Assembly: GCA_963920665.1 (NCBI GenBank)
Contig: OY987263.1
Coordinates: 44,613,218 to 44,677,217, forward strand
DNA length: 64,000 nt
Direction: 5' to 3'
Origin: Straminergon stramineum
Taxonomy: Eukaryota; Streptophyta; Bryopsida; Hypnales; Calliergonaceae
In this document: positions 34,541-45,331 of the stretch, one piece after another
How positions within the stretch are numbered: the first letter of the stretch is position 1
Layout of the letters: each line of letters starts with the position of its first letter
Translations under genes and position numbers: made by a program
Notes under the pieces: generated by a model
The model's database searches: none
What the model was told of the DNA's origin: nothing
The model's input: the letters and a program-made list of their open reading frames with translations, nothing else

Positions 34541-34715
34541 TTAGACGTAGAGTCTATTGGGTGTTGCTTGTAGTCAAAGGCAGCCCAAGGTTGCTAGTTA
34601 TCCCACATGGTTTGTGGATAACTAGTGAAAGGCTTTTAGCTTATGTTCAGCCCATTCATGGGCCTTGGTATCTTCTACCATCTAAGTAAAGCCTTTCTCC
34701 ATTCAAAACTCAATA
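34471..34715 (+). repeat. Family B 3' LTR of the complete element
   Basis: 245 bp, 3'-type TTTTAGCTTATG and CATTCATGG. It also shares 'aggcttagac' and 'gacgtagag' with the 3' LTRs at 36884-37128 and 63031-63275. Confidence 0.93.
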
Positions 34716-34905
34716 TCTCCTTCCTCTCAAACGCCTTCTTGGTCTTCAAATCAGCATCTTGACTTGGAGGCTCCTCACTCCCATCCACCACCTCCCACAA
34801 ATCCTTCTCCGCAAGAATCATCTCCATCTTGAACTTCCACATCCCAAAATTCTCCCCATTGAACTTGTCAATGATCCGGACGCCCTCTCCTCCACTTGAG
34901 GCCAT
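34716..34905 (-). pseudogene. Family B Gag N-terminal fragment
   Basis: First ~63 codons of B gag (ATG at 34905, MASSGGEG to KAFERKE), cut by the 3' LTR of the complete B element. Its leader and 5' LTR continue to the right. Confidence 0.88.
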
Positions 34906-35945
34906 GTTGAATCAGCTCCCACTTGTTGGCAGCACCCACAAGGTCTCCAATCTGAATTCAGCCCTCAAACACTCCCTTGGGGCGAATTGGGCTGAAATGG
35001 GACCAATCAGCCCTCACAAGCACCTTGCAACCCTAAGAACGCCTCACCACTCCTCACAAGCACAAGACGTCCTCTCCACACCAAATCAGATCCTAATGAA
35101 GCTCACAACCACCACATGCTCGTCATGGGCTGGTGCTACTTCAAAAACACAAGGAAACTCACAATTCTCCTCACAAATTGGATCCTCCACACTCCAAAGA
35201 TCCCAAAGCCTCCAATCAGCCCTAGATTGGAGCTCCCACTCACAATGAGCACCTCATGGACTACAATCGCTTCAACCAGCCCTACTTGGCTCACCAAGTC
35301 ACTCAAGAACCCCAATTGGGTGTCACTCTCTCTCAATGACACAAATCAGCCCTCTTGAGTTCACAATGTCCACTATGAGGTCTCACACACTCACAAGGGC
35401 ACAAATCAGCCCTCTTGCTTCACAAAGTCCACTACTTGGTCTCACACACTCACAAGGGCACAAACCAGCCCTCTTGGGATCACAATTTCGTCTCACTCAC
35501 TCACAAGGGCATCACTTAGCCCTCAATGCATGGAAACGCCTAATGCAACCCACAAATGCTCCCAAGCCTCACCAAGGACTCTCACAAGGTTGCAATTGCC
35601 AAAATGACAATCACCAATGTACCCAAGTGCACAATCAGCCCCAATGGGCTGCCAATGTACACTTGCAAGCACAAACTCAAACAAGGAGCATGCAACCAGC
35701 CCTAACAAGGTCTGATTACAACCATGAGCAATCTCACACTCAAAAATGGCTCCAAACCTCACAAACCAGCCCACAAAAGCTCAAAACAAAAGATGGAATT
35801 CAAAGACTTTTTTCTTTGTTTTGAAAATTTTACTCACACCATATGGTTTGTAGGTGACCAAGAGCCCAAATTCAGTATGCTCCTCCAAGCTCCAAGAACT
35901 TCTCCAAATGAATTGAATTTCTCCCTCATGTGCAATGCCAAGTGC
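34906..35945 (-). other. Family B leader
   Basis: Minus-strand leader with the usual GGGCTG units; no coding signal. It lies between the gag fragment and the primer site. Confidence 0.8.
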
Positions 35946-35959
35946 GTGGGCCCATAACC
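35946..35959 (-). other. Primer-binding site, initiator tRNA-Met anticodon arm
   Basis: GGTTATGGGCCCAC on the minus strand next to the LTR. Confidence 0.72.
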
Positions 35960-36204
35960 TATTGAGTTTTGAATGGAGAAAGGCTTTACTTAGATGGTAG
36001 AAGATACCAAGGCCCATGTATGGGCTGAACATAAGCATAAAGCCTTTCACTAGTTATCCACAAACCATGTGGGATAACTAGCAACCTTGGGCTGCCTTTG
36101 ACTACAAGCAACACCCAATAGACTCTAAGTCTAACTATGAGTCTAATCCTACTCCTAGGGCTGAATGTACACTATCTACACTAATATGTACATGATCTTC
36201 AACA
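35960..36204 (-). repeat. Family B 5' LTR
   Basis: 245 bp, 5'-type TTTATGCTTATG. The outer edge (36204) is fused to plus-strand B RNase H, flank CTTAC. Its outer 46 bp correspond, inverted, to 63955-64000. Confidence 0.92.
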
Positions 36205-36953
36205 CTTACAAGGCAGCGGTTGGTTGCTTGATGTATGCCATGGTGGCCACAAGGCCTGATTTGGCCTTCCCGGTGAGTGTTGTGAGTCAACACATGTCCA
36301 AGTATGGCCCTAAGCATTGGGCTGCAGTCAAGAGGGTGATGAGGTACCTTCAAGGCACACTTGGCTTGGAGTTGCAACTAGGAGGTGCTGAAGTGAGTTT
36401 GCATGGGTATTGTGATGCGGATTGGGCGGGTGATGAGGGGGATCGAAGATCCACCACGGGCTATGTGTTTATGCTTGGAGTGGGTGCCATTTCATGGAAT
36501 TCCAAGAGGCAGCCCACCATAGCTCTTTCTACAACGGAAGCGGAGTACATGGCCATGAGCCATTGCACCAAGGAGGCCATTTGGCTAAGGCAGCTCTTGG
36601 CTGATGTTGGCCTTGTGCAAGGGGGGAGCACACAAATTTTGTGTGACAACCAAGGCGCCATTGCTTTGGCCAAGAATCCCACTCACCACTCTCGGACCAA
36701 GCACATTGATGTGCAACACCATTTCATTCGTGAAAGAGTGGAGGCTGAGGTGATTGAGCTCAAGTATGTGCCTACTCAAGCTATGGTTGCTGATGTGCTA
36801 ACCAAGGCTCTTGGGAAGCCCCAACACCTTACCTTGATTGAGAAGATGGGCCTTCGTGCCTTTGACCACTCACAAAGTGGGAGTGTTGAAGATCATGTAC
36901 ATAATCGTGTAGATAGTGTACATTCAGCCCTAGGAGTAGGCTTAGACTCTTAG
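36205..36953 (+). pseudogene. Family B RNase H fragment
   Basis: Starts in the native YKAAVGCLMYAMVATRPD region and runs to the native stop at 36953. An in-frame ATG at 36165 comes from the antisense LTR. It appears identical to the inverted copy at 63206-63954. Confidence 0.88.
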
Positions 36954-37128
36954 TTAGACGTAGAGTCTATTGGGTGTTGCTTGTAGTCAAAGGCAGCCCA
37001 AGGTTGCTAGTTATCCCACATGGTTTGTGGATAACTAGTGAAAGGCTTTTAGCTTATGTTCAGCCCATTCATGGGCCTTGGTATCTTCTACCATCTAAGT
37101 AAAGCCTTTCTCCATTCAAAACTCAATA
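36884..37128 (+). repeat. Family B 3' LTR
   Basis: 245 bp, 3'-type; right flank AGCTC lies in minus-strand B integrase. Inverted counterpart of 63031-63275. Confidence 0.92.
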
Positions 37129-37887
37129 AGCTCATACTTCAACCCTTGGCCATGAATCATGGACCTAGCCATCTCCACAATGGTTCGATTGGCACGCTCC
37201 GCTACGCCATTTTGTTGAGGAGTGTAAGGTGCTGATGTGTGGTGCTCAATGCCATGAGCCTTCAAGAAGGCCTCAAAGGCCTTGGACACATACTCTCCCC
37301 CATTATCAGACCGCAGCACCTTCACCTTGCAATCAGATTGGGCCTCCACAAGGGCCTTCCAAGTCTCAAAACGCCCAAACACCTCACTCTTGCACTTCAA
37401 CATGTACACCCAAATCTTGCGTGAGAAATCATCAATGAAAGTCACAAAATACCTTGCTCCTCCTATGGATGGTGTCTTCATTGGCCGATACACATCTGAA
37501 TGCATAAGCTCCAAGGGCTTGCTGGCCCTTGTGGCTCCATCCTTGGGGAAGGGCTGCCTTGCTTGTTTCCCCTCAATGCACCCCTTGCACACCAACGAAC
37601 TCCAATCATGCTTGCAACAAGAGAGGTTCAGCCCCTTCACAATGTGTTGGAGGCTCTTCATGCTCTTCACATTCAAGTGCCCAAGCCTCCTATGCCAAAG
37701 CCCCACAAGGTCTTCATGAGCTGATCCTTGGGCCACACAAGCCATGGAAGTGCCATTCACCTTGGTGAAGTGAAGGTGGTACAAATTGCCCTCACGGGGG
37801 GCTGATGCAATCAAAACACCACTAGGAGACCTCACCACACACCCCACCATGTTGAAATGCACCTTCAAACCTCCCAAAGACAATTGG
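37129..37887 (-). pseudogene. Family B integrase fragment
   Basis: From SLGGLKVHF (end of the protease region) through HHCC (WHRRLGHL, CKGCIEGK) and D,D(35)E to GLKYEL. It is bounded on both sides by LTR ends (A on the right, B on the left). The variant HSDVYRP replaces the usual HSDVCGP. Inverted counterpart of 62272-63030. Confidence 0.88.
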
Positions 37888-38185
37888 TATTGAGAAAGAG
37901 AACAAAAGAATGTATTTCAATGAAGAGGAACACAAACAAGTGTGAGAAAGGGATATTCAACCCATGCTAGGGGTTGCCTTCTTATACTACTCTACTACCT
38001 AGTGCCATGACTAACCATATGGGACAATTGTCTAAGAGGTATGCCCCTCTCTATAGGCACCACTTAAAGGACTTCCCCTCTCTAATATCTCATTGCTTTT
38101 ACTACAAACAACACATAACTAAGTTTAGCCCATACTTAAGACCTACTTCAAACAACCTATAACATCCTACTCACTTCCTTCAACA
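37888..38185 (-). repeat. Family A 3' LTR
   Basis: 298 bp, variant set shared with 56962-57259 and 61974-62271 (gggacaattg, ctataacatc). Inverted counterpart of 61974-62271. Confidence 0.92.
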
Positions 38186-39280
38186 CTCCCACTTTGTTTG
38201 TTGTTAAACAATGTCAAGCCCATCTCCTTGCGTAGAACTTCATGTCGTGGCTTGGCAAGGGCCTTTGTAAGCACATCCGCCACCATGCGCTCCGTAGAAA
38301 TGTACTTCATCTCAATCACCTCCACTTCAACCTTCTCACGAATGAAATGGTGTTGAATGTCGATGTGTTTGCTCCGAGAATGATGGATTGGATTCTTCAT
38401 CAAGGCAATGGCGCCTTGATTGTCACACATGATGAGTGTTGCCTTCTTTTGCTCCAATCCAACATCACTCATAAGTTGTCTTAGCCAAATGGCCTCCCTT
38501 GTGCATTGGCTAATGGCCATGTACTCCGCCTCGGTGGTAGACAATGCAATCGTGGGTTGTTTCTTTGAATTCCATGAAATGGCACCACCTCCAAGCATAA
38601 ACACGTAGCCTGTTGTGGACCTCCTATCGGTTGCATCTCCAGCCCAATCTGCATCACAAAAGCCCACCAATGCAAGGCTCTTGCCTCCAAGTACCAACTT
38701 GGCATCCAAAGAACCTTGAAGGTATCGCATGACCCTCTTGACCGCTGCCCAATGCTTTGGGCCACATTTGGCCATGTGTTGGCTCACTACACTCATTGCA
38801 AATGCAAGGTCAGGCCTTGTAGCCACCATCACATACATCAAGCTCCCCACTGCAGCTTTATATGGCACATCTTGCATTTCCGCCTTCACACCTTCATACT
38901 CTTCATCCGTTAGCTTGGGCATCTTTTCCTTCACATCAAGAGGTGTGCCAACGGATTTGCACCCCTCCATGTTGAAGCGCTTCAACACTCCCTCGATGTA
39001 CTTGTTTTGGCTCATGGTGATGGTGCGTGTCGCCCTTTGCCTTGTAAACTCCACACCAAGGCAATAGTGTAGCTCTCCAAGGTCGCTCATATCATATTGA
39101 CTCTTCAACATAGCCTTCACTTCGACCATCTTGTCAATGGTGTTGGTCATGATAATCAAGTCATCCACATAAACGACAACAATCACCAAATATGCACTTG
39201 TTTGCTTGATGTAGAGAGAGTGGTCGGCATGACTCCTCGTGTAGCCTTCCCTTGCAAACAATGCATCCACATCCATATAC
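38167..39280 (-). pseudogene. Family A pol fragment (RT from before YVDD, RNase H), ends at gap
   Basis: Open from YMDVDALFAREG through YVDDLIIM and RNase H to the native stop at 38167 in the LTR. It carries the private variant of the 58003-61992 copy. The 5' side enters the N gap, after which family B Gag appears. Confidence 0.88.
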
Positions 39281-39480
39281 NNNNNNNNNNNNNNNNNNNN
39301 NNNNNNNNNNNNNNNNNNNNNNNNNNNNNNNNNNNNNNNNNNNNNNNNNNNNNNNNNNNNNNNNNNNNNNNNNNNNNNNNNNNNNNNNNNNNNNNNNNNN
39401 NNNNNNNNNNNNNNNNNNNNNNNNNNNNNNNNNNNNNNNNNNNNNNNNNNNNNNNNNNNNNNNNNNNNNNNNNNNNNNNN
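39281..39480. other. Assembly gap, 200 N
   Basis: Exactly 200 N between family A RT (left) and family B Gag (right), both minus strand. About 2.3 kb of element would be needed between these domains, so the stated length is nominal. Confidence 0.99.
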
Positions 39481-40065
39481 CTTGCGCTTGGTCATCTCAT
39501 GCATCAAGCGTGCCGTCACAAACTCCATGGTCAGCTCCTTGGTGGGTCTTGTCTCCAAGGCGGTGATGAGGTACTCATAGGAGGGTGGCAAACTCTCCAA
39601 CAAGGTCATCACCACATCTCCATCCGTGACGGGGGCCTCCAAGCAAGCAAGCTGATCCGCAAGGGCCTTGATCTTGTTGACATGATCCAAGATGTCATCC
39701 TCCTCTTGCATCTTCATGGTGAAGAACTTGCGCCTTAGAAAGAGAATGTTGGAGAGGCTCTTGGTCTCATGGATGTTGCAAAGGGTGGTCCATGCTTGGG
39801 CTGGTCCTTTGCAATGGCGGATGTGAGCAATTTGCCGGTCCACAAGATTGATGGCTATGAGAGCAAAGGCCTTCTTCTCCTTCCTCTCAAACGCCTTCTT
39901 GGTCTTCAAATCAGCATCTTCACTTGGAGGCTCCTCACTCCCATCCACCACCTCCCACAAATCCTTCTCCGCAAGAATCATCTCCATCTTGAACTTCCAC
40001 ATCCCAAAATTCTCCCCATTGAACTTGTCAATGATCCGGACGCCCTCTCCTCCACTTGAGGCCAT
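39481..40065 (-). pseudogene. Family B Gag fragment
   Basis: Gag from the ATG at 40065 to RLMHEMTKRK, then lost into the gap before the zinc knuckle. Open frame. Confidence 0.88.
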
Positions 40066-41096
40066 GTTGAATCAGCTCCCACTTGTTGGCAGCACCCACA
40101 AGGTCTCCAATCTGAATTCAGCCCCCCCAAAACTCCCTTGGGGCGAATTGGGCTGAAATGGGACCAATCAGCCCTCACAAGCACCTTGCAACCCTAAGAA
40201 CGCCAAACCACACCTCACAAGCACAAGACTTCCTCTCCACACCAAATCAGACCCTAATGAAGCTCACAACCACCACATGCTCGTCATGGGCTGGTTCTAC
40301 TTCAAAATCACAATTCTCCTCCCCAATTGGATCCTCCACACTCCAAAGATCTCAAAGCTTGCAATCAGCCCTAGATTGAAGCTCCCACTCACAATGAGCA
40401 CCTCATGGACCACAATGGGCTCAACCAGCCCTACTTGGCTCACCAAGTCACTCAAGAACCCCAATTGGGTGTCACTCTCTCTCAATGACACAAATCAGCC
40501 CTCTTGAGTTCACAATGTCCACTATTAGGTCTCACACACTCACAAGGGCACAAACCAGCCCTTTGGCTTCACAAAGTCCTCTACTTGGTCTCACACACTC
40601 ACAAGGGAACAAATCAGCCCTCTTGGGATCACAATTTCGTCTCACTCACTCACAAGGGCACCACTCAGCCCTCAATGCATGGAAACGCCTAATGCAACCA
40701 ACAATTGCTCCCAAGCCTCACCAAGGACTCTCACAAGATTGCAATTGCCAAAATGACTATCACCAATGTACCCAAGTGCACAATCAGCCCCAATGGGCTG
40801 CCAATGTACACTTGCAAGCACAAACTCAAACAAGGAGCATGAAACCAGCCCTAATTAGGTCTGATTTCAATCATGAGCAATCTCACACTCAAAAATGAAC
40901 TCCAAACCTCACAAACCAGCCCACAAAAGCTCAAAACAAAAGATGGAATTCAAAGACTTTTTTTCTTTGTTTTGAAAATTTTACTCACACCATATGGTTT
41001 GTAGGTGACCAAGAGCCCAAATTCAATATGCTCCTCCAAGCTCCAAGAACTTCTCCAAATGACTTGAATTTCTCCCTCATGTGCAACGCCAAGTGC
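40066..41096 (-). other. Family B leader
   Basis: Minus-strand leader with GGGCTG units (about 40480-40670 for the 59-bp repeats). No coding signal. Confidence 0.8.
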
Positions 41097-41110
41097 GTGG
41101 GCCCATAACC
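41097..41110 (-). other. Primer-binding site, initiator tRNA-Met anticodon arm
   Basis: GGTTATGGGCCCAC on the minus strand, abutting the LTR. Confidence 0.72.
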
Positions 41111-41355
41111 TATTGAGTTTTGAATGGAGAAAGGCTTTACTTAGATGGTAGAAGATACCAAGGCCCATGTGTGGGCTGAACATAAGCATAAAGCCTTTCA
41201 CTAGTTATCCACAAACCATGTGGGATAACTAGCAACCTTGGGCTGCCTTTGACTACAAGCAACACCCAATAGACTCTAAGTCTAACTATGAGTCTAATAC
41301 TACTCCTAGGGCTGAATGTACACTATCTACACTAATATGTACATGATCTTCAACA
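41111..41355 (-). repeat. Family B 5' LTR
   Basis: 245 bp, 5'-type TTTATGCTTATG. The outer flank GAGTG lies inside the decayed gene at 41356-43599, so this insertion end broke that gene. Confidence 0.92.
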
Positions 41356-43599
41356 GAGTGGACTTGGTCAAACTTATGCAACAAGAAGAGGATTTGCAAA
41401 ATGCATGGTTGATGTTTGACCACGTCAGGCACGTGGAGGAGTGGAGCACGATGGCTTGCCATGTATATGATGCACAATACAAAAAAGTCATGACCATTGC
41501 CATGTCCGATATGCAATCGAAAGATACCAAGGTCCAAGTACAGTTCTAGAGGAGCTTGAACACTAGCATGGAAAGACACAGAGTGCCTAACACAAACTTC
41601 AAGGGCTTCATGGTTGATAGTACAATGGCCAATTGGAATGCGGTCCATATCATCTATGGGAGTGGTTCAATCAATAAGAAAATGGAGGATTGGGAAAGGA
41701 TGTGCTTGCTCCATTGAACTAGCTCTCTTCATAAACACACCCAAAAACACATCAAGGAGGCATTCCATGCAAAACATATTACTTTGTGTAAATAGTACAA
41801 GGATTCCAAAAATATGGATGAAGCAGAGACATGTTACCTTGCAATTTGGGCATGGTGGCTCTCCTCAGGAGTAGCTAATGAAGAAGCACTTCATCACCTG
41901 GACAACTAGCTAGCATTTTGGCACTTCCGATATTAACAATGGGGAAGATTCATAGACATGGTGAGTTCACTTGTCATTTGAATGCATGGCTCCATTTGGG
42001 ATTTCATAATGTGTGGCTCACGATAAAATATTGTGCCAAATTAGATGTATTTGTGTATGTTTCACTTTTTTATAAAGAATTTGAGAATGACAATGCCCTT
42101 GCCCAATTCTATAGAATTCTAGGAATTCTTCAATGAGGACTTGAAAATAGGAGTAGCTGCGATCTCCACATAAGCATCAATCGGATCCGACTGGTGCCCA
42201 TGAGGTGTTCACAACTACCCCTGCTTTCAAGTCCTCCACTAGAAAAAAGGTCGTGCTAGACTCTACTTAAGCATCAGTCGGATCCGATTGATGCCTTTCA
42301 AGTGTCTGCAGGTATCCATGTTCTCAGTATTTGTAGATCCTCAATGGAATAGGGGTTGACACAAAAGTTATTAAATAGTGAAATACGTCTGGCTTGAAGT
42401 TGGTATATCTAACCTGCTGTTCATCTTTCATAGATTCCTAGAAATTGAATTTGGAGTAGATGATGGATCTACCGTCATGCAATTTATCGAAAACAGTGCC
42501 TAACGAGTGGCTACAAATGTACGGAAAGAGAGGGAACAACTTGTTTGATGCCACTTGTGATGATAGCATCCACGCTTAGATGCAAATGACTAACTATTGA
42601 GCATACCTCAGACGCCATGCAATGGGATCTAGACCATCCAAGGGGGAGTTGAGGTTGAGAACTGCAAGAAGAAGTAGTGATCCCCAAAAAATTGCAGAGG
42701 CCTTGAATACATTGCTTGGAGCTAAGGGTGTGGGTACAAGAGTGCTACACTTAGAAGGAGAGGAAATATTTAGGGGCACGAAGAGAAAGTTGGACGTTCC
42801 CATTGGTGATGCAAGAGACTCACATAGACTAGACAAATTCAACTTTTCTCAACCTTGGGTGCAAACGAGATCCACCACGGCTTCCCTTTACTCTTCGGGG
42901 GACCCAAGTGAACAATCGGAGGCCAATGTTTCTCGACATGTGACAACAACATTTGAAAGCAACTGTGATATGTCCAAGTGGCATATTGCCAGAATTAGCT
43001 ACAAATCCAATGCAAGATGTCAAACTCAATAGTGGACATCCAACATCAAGTGCACCTCAAGAATTGCAAGGGGGAGGAAAGGTACACCAACTCCAACCTA
43101 CTAGGGTCGAAAAGAGGATTATAGGAGTAAGTGGGAGGTGGTGGTTGACTTTTCATACTGTGGGGACGACATTGAACGATGTGTGAAAGGTACAAAAAGG
43201 AAGTGGGTCATTGATTGGCTGGAGGTGCCGGAGGTTTGGCCCGTTCTAAGTGGGACCAACTTCAATCGAGAGGAGACTCTTCTATTGCAACATGCAGGCT
43301 TCCACCTCCAAGAACGCTCGATATTGTTGCCACAGCGTCTCTTCAACGTGTCGAAGGTTTTTCAAACCGTCTTGTATGACCAACCAACACCAAAGAACCC
43401 GAATGCATACCCAATGGTTAGGAACAATCAAACCATTCGGAAGATAGCCAGTGCACCAACTATAGAACAACGAAACAAGTGGGAAAGTGTAGGAAATGTT
43501 AGAGGGCAAATTGTGGGAGTGACCTTGCTCCTTTTTTTGGGCCTTAGTACAATAGTGGCACTTGAGACAGGGACAGACACTACCAAAAATGTCTATTGA
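41356..43599 (+). pseudogene. Decayed gene, possibly DNA-transposase derived
   Basis: The frame from 41356 reads protein-like for about 580 bp (LVKLMQQEEDLQNAW, FKGFMVDSTMANWNAV, EAETCYLAIWAWWLSSG, AFWHFRY) with five stops, each one C-to-T or G-to-A change from a Trp or Gln codon. Further pieces follow at 42622-43032 (LHLEGEEIFRGTKRKL) and 43138-43599 (CVKGTKRKWVIDWLEVP, SAPTIEQRNKWESVG), ending in a stop. The 5' end is cut by a B LTR. The pattern recalls the long MULE-type transposases of non-flowering plants, but I cannot confirm that. The gene is dead as it stands. Confidence 0.4.
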
Positions 43600-43920
43600 A
43601 TTATAGTGGGTATATTCCCCACGTGCACATGTCCAAACTTTGTGAAGGTACTTCTAGCTCGAGTAGGAATCATTACAGTTCCAGAATAGGCTTAGCTACA
43701 TTTATTTGTGTACTTCAGTCACATAGTATTTATTTCCCTATATTGTGATTGAAATGATTTGGAGCTTATAGAGGGTAAATGTGAATGAATTTATGAAATA
43801 TAAAAGCATTTCTCATAATTCAATTGTTTGGTTGTCAATTCATATAAATGACTATAATCTACAAATGTACACACTATTTTAGTAAGGCATCTTTGAATAT
43901 TAAATTGGATTCTCTTGCTA
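43600..43920. other. AT-rich spacer, nothing recognised
   Basis: Follows the stop of the decayed gene; no frame or repeat seen. Confidence 0.5.
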
Positions 43921-44240
43921 CATTTCCAAGTATTCTTTCCATTTACTTTTCTATTTAGTTTTCCTATTTCCAATTTTTCCTTTCCCCATTTTTTTTCCCC
44001 ATTCTGTTTTCTTTCCCCATTTTTTCCTTTTCCCATTCTATTTTCTTTCTCCATTTTTTTCCTTTTCCCATTTTTTTTCTTTCCCCATTTTTTTCCTTTC
44101 CCCATTTTTTTTCTTTCCCATTTTTTTTCTTCTACCTTCTTGTTTCTTTCCCCTTTTTTTTTTCTTAACCCAATTTCTTGGTTTCCTAGTTTCTGGGTTT
44201 TCCCATTCTTTTTTTGGGACAGTTCTTTTTCTTTCTCCAT
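43921..44240 (+). repeat. Pyrimidine-rich low-complexity tract
   Basis: About 320 bp of mostly T and C built from variants of 'tttccccatttttt'. The Lys-rich open frame on the opposite strand is a by-product of the repeat. Confidence 0.85.
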
Positions 44241-45081
44241 TTTCTACAACATTTGGCAGCACTAGCAATTATGAAGAGAAATGAATTCTATAATTCAAAA
44301 TTACATGAACTCCTAAATCTTAAGATTAGGGTGAAATGTCTAACACCCTACACATGTACACTTATACAAGCACACGTGGAAAATTCCAATCATTACAGGA
44401 TATTCAAAACCCTAAATCCTATGTATTTGAATTACGTAGTTAGAACCACACAACTATAATACTCTAATTGCCCAAATGACATCTCTCTATAATACTTGCA
44501 TTGTCTAGCATATTTCCCATTGTAATCATTGAACTAAGTTGTGGAACTTTTCAATAAAATTTGATAGTCTTTTCCCATATTAGTAATAAGAAATTTCAAA
44601 AGAATAAAAAATAACTCATTCCATAATCCACGGTTTGAGGGGCATGGTCGTAGGTTACAATATTTACGAAAAATAGGAAGTTTTCCTCTATTTTGGGGGA
44701 AAGAATGAAAAAAAAGAGTTGGGGGGCAAAATATTGCCCCAAAAAGGTTTGGGGGGCTCTAGGCTCACATGCTCCATGCTCACAGCTCACAAGCTCACGG
44801 CTCCAAGCTTGCATGCTAGCATCGTTGTGTAAAACTGATTTGAGAATGGCTATGGTGAATGAATTGCCATTTAGATGGTCAATGTATGTAAAAAAAATTA
44901 GTCTTTCTTATGTTGTGATTACTTTTTAGGACCCCATTTAGCCTATTATGAGTCCAAATTTGGCATTCTATTGTGATTTTGGCCTAGAAGGTTGCCCTAA
45001 CTTCCTAGAACATGTATTAGGGTGATTTTGAGATGGTAGGATACATAATTGGGTGATTTAGGTGTGTTGCCTCCTTTTCAT
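44241..45081. other. AT-rich DNA, nothing recognised
   Basis: No coding or RNA signal. A short run near 44765-44815 repeats variants of 'gctcacatgctc'. Confidence 0.5.
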
Positions 45082-45326
45082 TATTGGGTTTTGAATGGAG
45101 AAAGGCTTTACTTAGATGGTAGAAGATACCAAGGCCCATGAATGGGCTGAACATAAGCTAAAAGCCTTTCACTAGTTATCCACAAACCATGTGGGATAAC
45201 TAGCAACCTTGGGCTGCCTTTGACTACAAGCAACACCCAATACACTCTAAGTCTAACTAAGAGTCTAATCCTACTCCTAGGGCTGAATGTACACTATCTA
45301 CACGATTATGTACATGATCTTCAACA
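45082..45326 (-). repeat. Family B solo LTR with TTCAT target duplication
   Basis: Complete 245-bp B LTR with no internal sequence, flanked by TTCAT at 45077-45081 and 45327-45331. This fixes the LTR ends at TGTTGA...CAATA and the duplication size at 5 bp. It arose by LTR-LTR recombination. It carries 3'-type TTTTAGCTTATG. Confidence 0.95.
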
Positions 45327-45331
45327 TTCAT

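Larger units (their letters stand above)
29133..34715 (+). mobile_element. Complete family B copia retrotransposon
   Basis: Both LTRs, primer site, leader, one open gag-pol frame and polypurine tract. The LTRs differ at about 9 of 245 positions although the frame is intact, and the differences are of the fixed 5'-type/3'-type kind seen in all B copies here. Flanks GAAGT (left, B pol plus) and TCTCC (right, B gag minus) do not match. Confidence 0.92.

Noticed and set aside
43791..44240. Lys-rich 149-codon minus-strand frame
   Set aside because: Encoded by the low-complexity polypyrimidine tract; composition, not a gene.
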